A stretch of 29,185 nucleotides of DNA from a virus. Of this stretch, positions 15,057 through 21,966 are shown piece by piece. A program made the translations under genes and the position numbers. Under the pieces are notes generated by a model that made no database searches, had not been told where the DNA came from, and was given only the letters and a program-made list of their open reading frames with translations. The DNA is taken from the IMG/VR virus record IMGVR_UViG_3300028840_002020, positions 1 through 29,185 of that record. The stretch is one strand, 5' to 3'. Every line of letters starts with the position of its first letter. Positions within the stretch are counted from its first letter, which is position 1.

Positions 15057-15634
15057 GCGGGAAAGCCGTTGTCATAGCGGTCGACCCCGGCGCCAAGTCG
15101 GGATATGCGATCCTAACGGTAGAGCCATCGCCGCGGCTTCTTTACTTCGGGGTGGTCAAGGCGAAAGAGACCAGCGTGAGCCGCGTTCTCGGCGACGTGA
15201 TCGCGACGTTGGTTCGGGAACATCCCGACGTTACGCGGATCGAGCGGGGCGTGATCGAGGATCAGTTTCTCGGGTTCGCGAAGCCGAAGGTCGTCAACGG
15301 TCGACCCGTAAAGACCAACACCGCGATCCCGCAGTCGATGAAAAAGGTCGCGCGCGTTGCGGGTCGCTGGCAAGAGGCGTTCATGTCTCACGATATCCCT
15401 TACGTCGAAGGCGACGACGACGTTCACCCGCAATCGTGGCAATCGAGAGAACTCGGAACGGGATCGAAGAAAGGGCGCGACGCGCTCAAGAAACAATGCG
15501 CCGAAAAGGTGAAGGGGGTCTTCGGTCTCAAGTCGATACCGCAAGACGCCGCCGACGCCGTCTTGATTGGTCGGTATCGTGCGATCGAGTTGGCGACAAA
15601 GATCAGACAAGGGGTTTCGATCGGTGGAGTCTGA
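15053..15634 (+). CDS. RuvC-like Holliday junction resolvase
   Basis: ATG 15053 overlaps the HTH stop (ATGA); 193 residues. The RNase H-fold acidic residues are in place: VIAVDPGAKSGYAIL (Asp11), GVIEDQFLG (Glu69) and QDAADAVLIGRYRA (Asp165, Asp168). This is the RuvC-type arrangement used by many phages to cut four-way and branched DNA before packaging. It would finish intermediates made by the exonuclease/RecT pair. Length matches RuvC (about 170-195). Confidence 0.88.
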   Translation: MSGKAVVIAVDPGAKSGYAILTVEPSPRLLYFGVVKAKETSVSRVLGDVIATLVREHPDVTRIERGVIEDQFLGFAKPKVVNGRPVKTNTAIPQSMKKVARVAGRWQEAFMSHDIPYVEGDDDVHPQSWQSRELGTGSKKGRDALKKQCAEKVKGVFGLKSIPQDAADAVLIGRYRAIELATKIRQGVSIGGV

Positions 15635-16100
15635 AAAGAAACAACCGACGGGGATCGAGGAATGGATGATCCGCGAGGGGGAGATCGCAATCGAGCGCGA
15701 TACCGATCTCTCGGAGGCTAGGTCGATCCAAGATCGCTACGCCTTCGAGGATCTCCGCCGAATGGAGGAAGGCGCGATCACCTCGCGAACAGTGAAGCTC
15801 ACGGTCGGAGGTGTCGACGTATACGCTCACGTCGGCTATGTGGAGGGGCGCGCGGTCCATGTCCGCGTCGACGGGTTCCGCGAAGACGACAACCGGCAAC
15901 GCGCGCCGCTTGAACTCTTGTGCGAGGTGTTGAGCGACGAGCTTCGACGCGGGCTCCTCGACCTCGACGCTATCCTCGCGACGTGGCGCGGGACGCGGTT
16001 CCCTCCCGAGGGACCATGTCCTCAACTCCAAGGTGCGAACGCACACTCGCCGCTCGACGCGATCGGGTGGTATTTCTCGGGGGTGAAACGTGGCTCATAA
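15624..16100 (+). CDS. TSCPD-domain-like protein (ribonucleotide reductase C-terminus relative)
   Basis: GTG 15624, 11 bases inside the resolvase gene with AAGGGG upstream, is the likely start (158 aa). Residues 55-150 follow the TSCPD pattern: a beta-rich start (VKLTVGGVDVYAHVGYVEGRA), a helix ELLCEVLSDELRRGLLDLDAIL, W-RGTRFP, and near the end SPLDAIGWYF where the family has SCPDAI. The signature cysteine is therefore missing; the nearest Cys is at 132. TSCPD domains occur at the C-terminus of class II ribonucleotide reductases and as small free-standing phage proteins. The role here is unclear; no reductase gene is in the window. Confidence 0.55.
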   Translation: MESEKKQPTGIEEWMIREGEIAIERDTDLSEARSIQDRYAFEDLRRMEEGAITSRTVKLTVGGVDVYAHVGYVEGRAVHVRVDGFREDDNRQRAPLELLCEVLSDELRRGLLDLDAILATWRGTRFPPEGPCPQLQGANAHSPLDAIGWYFSGVKRGS

Positions 16101-16875
16101 AATCGAGTGGACAGACAAGACGGCAAACCCCTTTACCGGGTGCGTTCATGGTTGCCCCTACTGTTACGCGAGGAAGTTCTCGAAGCGGCTCGCGGGCAAA
16201 GCGGGAACGGTCTATCACCGACTCGCGGAGAGCGGCGTCGATCCGTTCACTCCCGCTATTCACTTGGACGCGCTCCGCGCCCTCGACGACGAGTTGAGCC
16301 GCTCCCGAAGGTCGAGAAAGATCTTCCTCGGTAGCATGGCGGATTTAGGTTGTCGCTCTCACTGGAAGATCACCGACTGCGATGTCGGCGTTGCGTCGGT
16401 ATCTTCAAGCGTGACGCCCGCGCTGGTACATAGCAGGGTAAAGAAGCTGATCTCTTCCCACCCCTATCACACGTTCCAGATCTTGACGAAGAACCCCGAG
16501 GGGCTCGCGGGCTCATGGCCCCGCAACGCGTGGATCGGCGTTAGCGTAGAGTCGACGAGGGCGGCGTCGCTCCGCGTTCCCGCTCTTCTCGCGCACGTTT
16601 CGAGCGGTTGTCTTTGGGTTTCCGTCGAGCCGCTTCTCGACGAGGACTTCGATCCGTCGGCGCTGGTCGTTGCGGGTCGCGTCCCCGGTTGGATCGTGAT
16701 AGGTGCCGAGACCGGGCGGCGGTCTCCTCGCTCCGCGTCGGAAGCTCTCGCGCTCACCGAGGCGGCGCGGCGGATCTTGGTGTTCGCAAACGAGCAAGGC
16801 ATCCCGGTATTCGTCAAGCGCAACATGCGCGAGCTTGATCTCGGGGAGCATTGGCCGCGGAGGTTCCCGCGATGA
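16090..16875 (+). CDS. DUF5131 phage protein (Gp37/Gp68 family), radical-SAM-like
   Basis: GTG 16090 with GGGGGTGA upstream; 261 residues. IEWTDKTANPFTGCVHGCPYCYARKF has Cys18, Cys22 and Cys25 in the CX3CX2C spacing that binds the 4Fe-4S cluster of radical SAM enzymes. FLGSMADL, FQILTKNPEGL, WIGVSVES, VSVEPLL and WIVIGAETG are the conserved strands of DUF5131, the Gp37/Gp68 family common in phages of GC-rich hosts. Its substrate is unknown; modification of nucleic acid or a small molecule is possible. The gene overlaps neighbours at both ends. Confidence 0.88.
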   Translation: MAHKIEWTDKTANPFTGCVHGCPYCYARKFSKRLAGKAGTVYHRLAESGVDPFTPAIHLDALRALDDELSRSRRSRKIFLGSMADLGCRSHWKITDCDVGVASVSSSVTPALVHSRVKKLISSHPYHTFQILTKNPEGLAGSWPRNAWIGVSVESTRAASLRVPALLAHVSSGCLWVSVEPLLDEDFDPSALVVAGRVPGWIVIGAETGRRSPRSASEALALTEAARRILVFANEQGIPVFVKRNMRELDLGEHWPRRFPR

Positions 16876-17099
16876 GCCGAGAGGAACAGATACTCGAAGA
16901 GATCGAGCGTATCGAGCAGAACATGAAGGCGGGTTGCGAGCTAGGTCGCGCGATGGGCGACCCGCTCTTCGTTGCGCTGTGCGCTACGGACGCGGGCGAT
17001 ATCGCGCGGCTAGAAACGCTTCGCGGGGAATTGAATCTGATCCGCGTGAGACGGCTCAACGACGAGGAATGGTGCGACCATTGGGCGCTCAACCTGTGA
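16872..17099 (+). CDS. small helical protein
   Basis: ATG 16872 overlaps the preceding TGA; 75 residues. It is an acidic helix (REEQILEEIERIEQNMKAG) followed by a second helix (ARLETLRGELNLIRVRRLNDEE), likely a short coiled-coil hairpin. Function unknown. Confidence 0.65.
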   Translation: MSREEQILEEIERIEQNMKAGCELGRAMGDPLFVALCATDAGDIARLETLRGELNLIRVRRLNDEEWCDHWALNL

Positions 17100-17106
17100 G
17101 GTAAAG

Positions 17107-17847
17107 ATGTCTGATAGAAATTGGTTCGAGATAGTCGGCGAGGGGGTTTCTAGCGTAGAGGCTTATCGTGTAGGCGGGGCGCCCGAGCCCATCGACGTTG
17201 ACGCTATCGCTCAAGCAACGGGCGCGTGGCGTCGTTCGAAAAAGTGGGAGACCGGATGGGGGAATTTTTCCGAGAAGCTCATGTTGGTCGTTACCGAGAT
17301 CGGCGAGGCAAGCGAGGCGGCGGAGGCGGCTCGCAAGTGCTGGCGCGGTTTCATCGAGGGGAGGCGGAGCGACACGAGGGTTCTCGTTCAACTCTTTCAT
17401 GCGGCGGTGAACAACTACGTCGAGGAATGGGTCGACGTCATGGTTCGCTTGTTCGATCTGATCCAAGCGTGCGATCTGGCCCCCCCGTTGCGCTGGCGTG
17501 AATCGTTGCGCGCGCTCTTCAAACCCTTCGCTTTCGAAGGCTCGGAGGCGCCGCTTGATATGGCTATCTCGGGCGGTTTTCTTACATTTCAAAACGAGGC
17601 GATCCGATCGTTGACCGCCGCGATGGAAGTCTTCCGCGACGTCAAGCTCGGTAGCACGCCCGAGAACGGCGTCGCTCCATTCGTAGGACAGGGCGATTCG
17701 ATCGAGATCTTGGCGGGACACCTGTTCGACGTGCTCGACGTATGCGCGCAAGCGATCGCGGCGCTCGGGGAATACTGGCCCACCATTTACGCCGAGAAAA
17801 TGGAGCACAACGAGAAGCGACCAACAAAGCACGGGAGGCAACGATGA
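17107..17847 (+). CDS. MazG-like all-alpha NTP pyrophosphohydrolase
   Basis: The 246-residue product has the EExxE...ExxD style metal site: KLMLVVTEIGEASEA (Glu64, Glu67) and YVEEWVDVMVRLFDL (Glu106/107, Asp110). The tail KMEHNEKRPTKHGRQR carries the NxxRPxxHG ending of phage MazG-like enzymes. The large helical insert between the ExxD helix and that tail makes it longer than a minimal MazG (about 100 residues). It should convert (d)NTPs to monophosphates, perhaps protecting phage DNA synthesis or lowering alarmone-type signals. GAGGT lies just before the ATG, and the next gene overlaps by 4 bases. Confidence 0.82.
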   Translation: MSDRNWFEIVGEGVSSVEAYRVGGAPEPIDVDAIAQATGAWRRSKKWETGWGNFSEKLMLVVTEIGEASEAAEAARKCWRGFIEGRRSDTRVLVQLFHAAVNNYVEEWVDVMVRLFDLIQACDLAPPLRWRESLRALFKPFAFEGSEAPLDMAISGGFLTFQNEAIRSLTAAMEVFRDVKLGSTPENGVAPFVGQGDSIEILAGHLFDVLDVCAQAIAALGEYWPTIYAEKMEHNEKRPTKHGRQR

Positions 17848-18032
17848 GCCTTGAAGTCGACGACATGATCGATCACTTGGGAGAGCTACTCGACGAGCCC
17901 GATTGCCCGCTCACGATCCTCGAACAAGAGTTCGTCGCGGACATGGTCGACAATGTCTCCGAGTTTTGGTTCCCAACCGAAAAACAAGAGGCGTGGATTC
18001 GCGCCCTATACGAGAAGCATGTCGAAGGTTGA
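17844..18032 (+). CDS. small acidic protein
   Basis: ATG 17844 with GGGAGG upstream overlaps the MazG-like stop; 62 residues. It is acidic and helical (DDMIDHLGELLDEPD, LEQEFVADMVDNVSEFW), without known motifs. Coupling to the pyrophosphohydrolase gene is the only clue. Confidence 0.65.
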   Translation: MSLEVDDMIDHLGELLDEPDCPLTILEQEFVADMVDNVSEFWFPTEKQEAWIRALYEKHVEG

Positions 18033-18645
18033 TCCGAAAGAGGTTCGCGAGGAGCGCGCCCTCAACGGCGTTGAGGCGTGGACGATTGTCAAAGGGGTTC
18101 CCCTATGCCTCGTTGACGCTCCGCCCGCTGGCGTGCCGTTCTTGGTGACCTCCGAGGGTGTCAAGTTCGCGGTCGCCGTTGTCGGAGAGGATCGCGCGGT
18201 CAACCTCTTGGCGCTGGCGTGTCCTCACGGATCGCACGGCTCACATCCGAAGGTGCGCGATCGGTTCGCCGAGTTGCGTCGCAAGGTGGCGGAGCGGGGG
18301 CTCGGCGACTTCATTCGCTTCAACGAGAGCGCCGCGGCGGACTGTCCTCTTTGCGGCGGCGCCGAGTGGTTCCCGGTCGACAGCGGTCAAGCGCGGGGGG
18401 TCGTGATCCTCGCTTCCTCGTTCGGGGTATTTCGCGGCGTGCGAATCCCAACCGAGGGAGAGGGTCACGACGCGTTGACCAGCGTCGATGGCTTGGTTAT
18501 GATCAGATCGCTTCTCGCTGGCGCCGCTCCTGCTACGGGCAACGCGCGCGAAGCCCTTGACGCCTCGGCCCTCCCCGTTCCCCCGAGAGAAGCCGAGGCG
18601 TCGTTTTTTTGTTCGTCTAGGAACAACGACAAAGGACAAGGTTAA
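18019..18645 (+). CDS. unknown protein with CxxC pair; 3' end overlaps an sRNA-like unit
   Basis: ATG 18019 lies 14 bases inside the preceding gene; 208 residues to the TAA just before the next ATG. The N-terminal half is beta-rich (GVEAWTIVKGVPLCLVDAP, VKFAVAVVGEDRAVNLL), followed by CPHGSHGSHPKVRDRFAELRRKV and CPLCGGAEW, which may hold a metal. The last about 55 codons run through a promoter-like sequence and a perfect terminator hairpin, giving an Ala/Pro-rich tail that looks unconstrained. Either the gene carries a regulatory RNA in its 3' end or the true protein is shorter in related phages. No family recognised. Confidence 0.65.
   Translation: MSKVDPKEVREERALNGVEAWTIVKGVPLCLVDAPPAGVPFLVTSEGVKFAVAVVGEDRAVNLLALACPHGSHGSHPKVRDRFAELRRKVAERGLGDFIRFNESAAADCPLCGGAEWFPVDSGQARGVVILASSFGVFRGVRIPTEGEGHDALTSVDGLVMIRSLLAGAAPATGNAREALDASALPVPPREAEASFFCSSRNNDKGQG
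18475..18503 (+). promoter_or_regulatory. strong sigma70-like promoter inside a coding region
   Basis: TTGACC (18475-18480) and TATGAT (18498-18503) each match consensus at 5 of 6 positions with an ideal 17-base spacer. Predicted transcription starts near 18510. It lies within the 18019-18645 gene and is the best -35/-10 pair I found in the window. A perfect terminator follows about 100 bases later on the same strand. Confidence 0.5.
18510..18610 (+). ncRNA. candidate small RNA of about 100 nt
   Basis: A transcript from the promoter at 18475-18503 to the T-run at 18604-18610 would be about 100 nt and end in an 11-bp hairpin. This is the arrangement of a classical intrinsic-terminated bacterial sRNA encoded in the 3' end of an mRNA. 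The start is inferred from the -10 position. No family is recognised. The alternative is that the terminator simply ends the upstream operon and the promoter match is chance. Confidence 0.4.
18559..18610 (+). terminator. intrinsic terminator, 11-bp stem and T7
   Basis: GACGCCTCGGC (18559-18569) and GCCGAGGCGTC (18592-18602) are perfectly complementary across a 22-base loop, followed by G and seven T (18604-18610), the only T7 I see in the window. It is a textbook Rho-independent terminator, yet lies 35 bases before the stop of the 18019-18645 gene. Confidence 0.8.
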
Positions 18646-18646
18646 G

Positions 18647-18997
18647 ATGAGCAACGAGACAAACACGCGAATCGAGATCCCCGTTTACTGTCCGCAAGAG
18701 CGCCGCGAGGTCGCGGTGATCGAGTTGCCCCCGACGGTCAAGAGGGGCGACCGTGTCGCGATCGACGGCGGCGTTATCTGGCGCGGCTACGTCCCCAACG
18801 AGGAGCGCTACAAGCTCAAGGGTCCGCCGAACGACGGCGATCTCTTGGTGTGTCCGCATTGTCGCGGCAACCTCGCGCTTCGCGGCGCCGTCGTGATAAC
18901 GAAGCCGCGCACCGAGGGAGGGAAGCGAGAGCGGACGGAACTCCCCGCGGACACCGTCGCGATCGTCGTTGCCGGGACCGGCGTGATCGTCGAGTAG
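18647..18997 (+). CDS. unknown protein with CxxC
   Basis: ATG 18647 is 1 base after the preceding TAA with AAGGACAAGG upstream; 116 residues. It is beta-rich (EVAVIELPPTVKRGDRVAIDGG) with LVCPHCRGNLAL, a likely half zinc ribbon together with the N-terminal Cys, and a valine-rich end (TVAIVVAGTGVIVE). Because a terminator lies just upstream, its expression may depend on read-through. Function unknown. Confidence 0.7.
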   Translation: MSNETNTRIEIPVYCPQERREVAVIELPPTVKRGDRVAIDGGVIWRGYVPNEERYKLKGPPNDGDLLVCPHCRGNLALRGAVVITKPRTEGGKRERTELPADTVAIVVAGTGVIVE

Positions 18998-19005
18998 GGC
19001 GCGCC

Positions 19006-19731
19006 GTGACTACGTGGGGAACGACTCTCGGGGATTGCTCCGAGCTACTAGAAGCAATGGACTCCGCGACGATCGACGCGGTGATCTGCGATCCACCTTA
19101 CGGGACGGCGTCGGAAAGCAAGCGTCAAAAGCGGGGGTCTTCGACGGTGGCGTTCGATTACGGATGGGATCAGGATCTCCCGCTCGCGTGGATCTCGGAG
19201 GCGGCGCGCGTAATGAAACCCGGCGCGTCACTCGTCGCGTTCACCGACACAAAGCGAGTTACCGACTTGTGGCGCGCCATTGCGGACGCTGGCGTTCGTC
19301 CGTTGCAAGTGGCTTACTGGATCAAGTCGAACCCGACGCCTAACCCGCGAAAGAATTTCACGAGCGCGGTCGAGGCAATGATCTTCGCGCGCAAGCGCGG
19401 GAAGGTGATCCATTGGGGCGGCGGCGGAGCGACCCCCAATCTCTTCGAGTGTCCGTCGATAGGCGCCGAGAGCACGGGACACCCCGCGGAAAAGCCGCTC
19501 AAGGTCATGCAATGGATCGTTCGCCTCGTCGCTCCCGTCGGGGGGGTTGTTCTTGATCCGTTCATGGGTTCAGGTTCGACAGGGGTCGCGGCGCTCCGTC
19601 TCGGTCGTTCGTTTGTGGGGCATGAGATCGACCCCGAGTTCTACGCTATTGCAAAGCGAAGGCTCCAAGCAGAGGACGGCTCCGAGCCGCTTATAGAGCG
19701 GGCTAGAGCCTCTCAGGGTGAATTGCTATGA
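19006..19731 (+). CDS. beta-class DNA methyltransferase (N6-adenine or N4-cytosine)
   Basis: GTG 19006 is the likely start (241 aa); the open frame continues upstream through the preceding gene but reads as Arg-rich shadow. ICDPPYG (29-32 DPPY) is motif IV, and VLDPFMGSGSTGVAALRLG (184-200) is motif I with the SAM-binding FxGxG, followed by FVGHEID. Motif IV before motif I defines the beta class. A short target-recognition region (about 85-160) makes it compact. HPAEKPLKVMQWIVR is the conserved motif X-like segment. No restriction partner is adjacent, so it is probably an orphan methylase protecting or marking phage DNA. The recognition site cannot be read from sequence. Confidence 0.92.
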   Translation: MTTWGTTLGDCSELLEAMDSATIDAVICDPPYGTASESKRQKRGSSTVAFDYGWDQDLPLAWISEAARVMKPGASLVAFTDTKRVTDLWRAIADAGVRPLQVAYWIKSNPTPNPRKNFTSAVEAMIFARKRGKVIHWGGGGATPNLFECPSIGAESTGHPAEKPLKVMQWIVRLVAPVGGVVLDPFMGSGSTGVAALRLGRSFVGHEIDPEFYAIAKRRLQAEDGSEPLIERARASQGELL

Positions 19732-20144
19732 AGGAATTATTCGACAAGCTCGTCGCCTCTTGGCGCGGTGCGCCTTGGTGGAAAAAGATCCTGATAGGGA
19801 TCGCGATCGTGTTCGTCGCGATCGGTGTCGTTGCAACGGCGGTGTTCTTCCTCGGGCGCAGATCCGACCCGCAAGAGCACGACCCCGCCGTCGACCTCGC
19901 GGTCGGGCGCGGCGACCTCGTCGACGACATGCTCGACGCAAACGAGGCGAGGGATCGGGAACTCGCGGCGGAGGGCGACAGGCTCCGAGAGGAGCGAGAA
20001 GAGATCGAGGACAGGATCGACAACGCGGGAGAGGGTCGAAATGAATTTCATGAAGAGCTTGATCGTGCCGCTGATCGTGGTGACATTGACGGCATTCTCG
20101 CCGCGCGTGATCGGCGACGAGGACACGGGAGCGCCGACGACTAG
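19728..20144 (+). CDS. N-terminally anchored coiled-coil protein, i-spanin-like
   Basis: ATGA overlap with the methylase gene; 138 residues. After a short amphipathic start (MKELFDKLVASWRGAPWWKK) comes one membrane segment (about 20-43, ILIGIAIVFVAIGVVATAVFFLG) and then a long charged coiled coil (DLVDDMLDANEARDRELAAEGD, REEREEIEDRID). N-in topology with a periplasmic coiled coil is the i-spanin (Rz) design. The following gene begins inside it with a secretion signal, echoing the overlapping Rz/Rz1 arrangement. Spanins have little sequence conservation, so the call rests on architecture. Confidence 0.55.
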   Translation: MKELFDKLVASWRGAPWWKKILIGIAIVFVAIGVVATAVFFLGRRSDPQEHDPAVDLAVGRGDLVDDMLDANEARDRELAAEGDRLREEREEIEDRIDNAGEGRNEFHEELDRAADRGDIDGILAARDRRRGHGSADD

Positions 20145-20523
20145 GCGGGAGCTTCCCGAAGGGCGAACGGTAGAGGTCGACGGCGAGCAGTTGCGCGCCT
20201 TCACGCCGAAGGAACTCGCCGAGCTTGTCAAGCTCGAAGACGATTATCTTTGGTTCTTCGACAACTGGAAACTCGCGATCGCCGCGAAGTCAAAAGCACT
20301 CGCCGAAGTTGAGAACCGGGAGTCGAGGCTCTCGATCTGCAAAGAGTCTCTTGACCTAGCCGTGAAGGATCGCGATCTCTTACGGGTCGCATGGACCGAC
20401 GAGAGGCGCCTTCGACTCGAAGCTCGGAACGCCGCCGCGGTGCGCGAGTGGATTCCGTGGGCGCTGGTAGTTGTGGAGTCGATCGCGTTCGGCGTCGTTG
20501 GTGTGTACGCCGCTGCTAAGTAG
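20041..20523 (+). CDS. secreted protein with C-terminal membrane segment, spanin-partner candidate
   Basis: ATG 20041 with GAGAGGG upstream lies 104 bases inside the preceding gene in another frame; 160 residues. It has a signal sequence (MNFMKSLIVPLIVVTLTAFS) ending in an Ala-Phe-Ser region without a lipobox cysteine, a helical charged middle (EYRELV-like, with FFDNWKLAIAAKSKALAEVENRES), and a C-terminal membrane helix (WIPWALVVVESIAFGVVGVYAAAK). Signal plus C-terminal anchor resembles a unimolecular spanin lacking the lipid-attachment Cys. With the overlapping upstream gene it may form a two-component envelope-disruption pair; a holin or other membrane protein is possible. Confidence 0.5.
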   Translation: MNFMKSLIVPLIVVTLTAFSPRVIGDEDTGAPTTRRELPEGRTVEVDGEQLRAFTPKELAELVKLEDDYLWFFDNWKLAIAAKSKALAEVENRESRLSICKESLDLAVKDRDLLRVAWTDERRLRLEARNAAAVREWIPWALVVVESIAFGVVGVYAAAK

Positions 20524-20528
20524 TAACC

Positions 20529-20544
20529 GCGCGGGTTTCCGCGC
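20529..20544 (+). terminator. short GC hairpin after the spanin-like pair
   Basis: GCGCGG (20529-20534) pairs with CCGCGC (20539-20544) over a GTTT loop, 6 bases after a stop codon. Only two T follow, so termination would be weak. It may instead act as an RNA stabiliser. Confidence 0.35.
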
Positions 20545-20567
20545 TTCAACAATCGAGAGGTAAAGAG

Positions 20568-21068
20568 ATGTTCAGGGAGAAATTTGTTAGCAGGGTAACG
20601 AAGATCAGCCTCAAGCGCGACGACGACTCGGGGAACATCGTCTCGGAGATAGTCCTCAAGGGGTCGATCACCGACTCGCAACTCGTCGACCTCGGGTCCG
20701 ACGTGCTCGCGATGGTCGAGGCGCGGAACGCTGGCGATCACCACGTCTTGCCGTTCAAGAACGCGGAACTCGATCAGGATTATTCGGATCAGGTTCTCAC
20801 CGCGTTCGCTGGCGCCGTGTCCGATCCCGAGGCGCGCGTTCGTTTCGAGGTCAAGGGGGTAACGGTCAACAAGCTCAAGCTCCTCAAGAGTGAGGAGCAA
20901 CCGACGCGCCCCGACCTCGTGTTCAACATGAAGTTGCCCGCGATCAGATCCGACGATCTGATCTGGATCATCGGACAACTCGGTCACGAATTCGCGCTCA
21001 AGATCGGGCCCGCTCAAAGAGAGTTGCCCCTCGGTGACGAGGGCGACGAGGGCGACGGCGAAGGGTAG
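20568..21068 (+). CDS. unknown protein
   Basis: The 166-residue product has GAGAGGTAAAGAG before its ATG. It is beta-rich at the start (FVSRVTKISLKRDDDSGNIVSEIVLKG), with helices QLVDLGSDVLAMVEARN and DQVLTAFAGAVSD, a lone strand block VRFEVKGVTVNKLKLLKSEE, and an acidic tail of Glu/Asp/Gly. No cysteine pair and no membrane helix. Family not recognised. It stands alone between a GC hairpin and a 137-base gap. Confidence 0.75.
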   Translation: MFREKFVSRVTKISLKRDDDSGNIVSEIVLKGSITDSQLVDLGSDVLAMVEARNAGDHHVLPFKNAELDQDYSDQVLTAFAGAVSDPEARVRFEVKGVTVNKLKLLKSEEQPTRPDLVFNMKLPAIRSDDLIWIIGQLGHEFALKIGPAQRELPLGDEGDEGDGEG

Positions 21069-21143
21069 CACTTCGACGCCTGAAAAACGATCGCGCGAAT
21101 ATATTCTAAAACGCTGCGACCCGCGCCGTTACTGGACTTCCGC

Positions 21144-21172
21144 TTGACTCGCGTGATCGATGATCGTAAGAT
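21144..21172 (+). promoter_or_regulatory. sigma70-like promoter in a 137-base gap
   Basis: TTGACT (21144-21149, 5 of 6) and TAAGAT (21167-21172, 4 of 6) are 17 bases apart in the longest non-coding gap of the window, which is also visibly A/T-richer than its surroundings. It points at the small gene starting at 21206 and probably drives the downstream block. Upstream in the same gap lies a perfect GAATATATTC palindrome (21097-21106). Confidence 0.6.
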
Positions 21173-21191
21173 CGATCTATTGATTCAATAG
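21169..21191. promoter_or_regulatory. operator-like dyads over the -10 and start region
   Basis: AGATCGATCT (21169-21178) is a perfect palindrome overlapping the -10, and CTATTG-ATT-CAATAG (21177-21191) is a perfect inverted repeat over the predicted start. GATCGAT also occurs at 21157. Two stacked dyads on a promoter suggest control by a dimeric repressor; the regulator is not identified. Confidence 0.45.
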
Positions 21192-21205
21192 GGGGAACGA
21201 GGCAC

Positions 21206-21421
21206 ATGAACTCAATCCGATCGTTGCGAACCGAGTGGCAATTTTCCGTTTGTGTCCCCTCTGATTATCGACAGGATTTCACCGCGTACATAGGCACCGA
21301 CGAGATCGCAGTCCGAGGGCTCGGGCAAACTCCCGAGCCGGTGGCGAGCGTCGAGCCGGTGGCGGAGTTGACGCCCGTCGCCGTGTCCCCGAGGAGACAA
21401 GCCGGATGGCCGAACCTGTAA
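21206..21421 (+). CDS. unknown small protein, first gene after the promoter
   Basis: The 71-residue product has GGGGGAACGAGG upstream of ATG 21206. It is a short soluble protein with a Pro/Val/Glu repeat in the second half (EPVASVEPVAELTPVAV), probably disordered. No family recognised. Its position right after the promoter-operator makes it a leader gene of the block. It overlaps the next gene by 16 bases. Confidence 0.6.
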   Translation: MNSIRSLRTEWQFSVCVPSDYRQDFTAYIGTDEIAVRGLGQTPEPVASVEPVAELTPVAVSPRRQAGWPNL

Positions 21422-21966
21422 ACGGAAACGGTAGGTCGAAACGGGTCGCGCTGGTTACCGCTATCCTTGGCGGTGTCGCGACATTGGTCACCGCGATCGC
21501 TGGTCTCGTTGCGGCGCTCGACGCGGGAGAGCACGCCGAGAGCGCACACAAGGAAGTCAAGGTAACCGACGAGGCGAACGCGAAGCGCGACGATCTCGCG
21601 TTTCAGATCATGCGCGACCGAATTGAGTATCTCGCACAGCAAACGACGGCGACGCGCGCCGACGTGAGCGATCTCCGCTCCGCTCTTCGGGACTATGCCG
21701 ACGCGCTCGCCGCCGCGGAGAGGCGTCAAGCGGAAGCGGAAGCTAGGCGGGCGGTCCGTGCGGGTCGCCCCTCTCCTCGGGTGGCGGCTACACCGGCCCG
21801 GTCCATCGCCGAAGACCTCTTGATCGAAACCATAACCGAACCGGGCGGCGAGGCGTGGGAAGGGGATCAAGATCCCGCTCCCGAGCCGCTCGAAGATCCC
21901 GTCGAGGCGGGAGGTGTAGAGCTACCGCCCGATCTCGCGGGGCTCATGGAGCAACGGGTTCAATGA
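21406..21966 (+). CDS. membrane-anchored coiled-coil protein
   Basis: The 186-residue product has one N-terminal membrane segment (about 14-38, VALVTAILGGVATLVTAIAGLVAAL), then an Ala/Arg/Glu-rich coiled coil (about 60-125: RDDLAFQIMRDRIEYLAQQ, RSALRDYADALAAAERRQAEAEAR), then an acidic Pro-rich tail. N-in, helix-out topology is like an i-spanin or a phage membrane-associated helper. No enzyme motif. It overlaps both neighbours. Confidence 0.65.
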   Translation: MAEPVNGNGRSKRVALVTAILGGVATLVTAIAGLVAALDAGEHAESAHKEVKVTDEANAKRDDLAFQIMRDRIEYLAQQTTATRADVSDLRSALRDYADALAAAERRQAEAEARRAVRAGRPSPRVAATPARSIAEDLLIETITEPGGEAWEGDQDPAPEPLEDPVEAGGVELPPDLAGLMEQRVQ

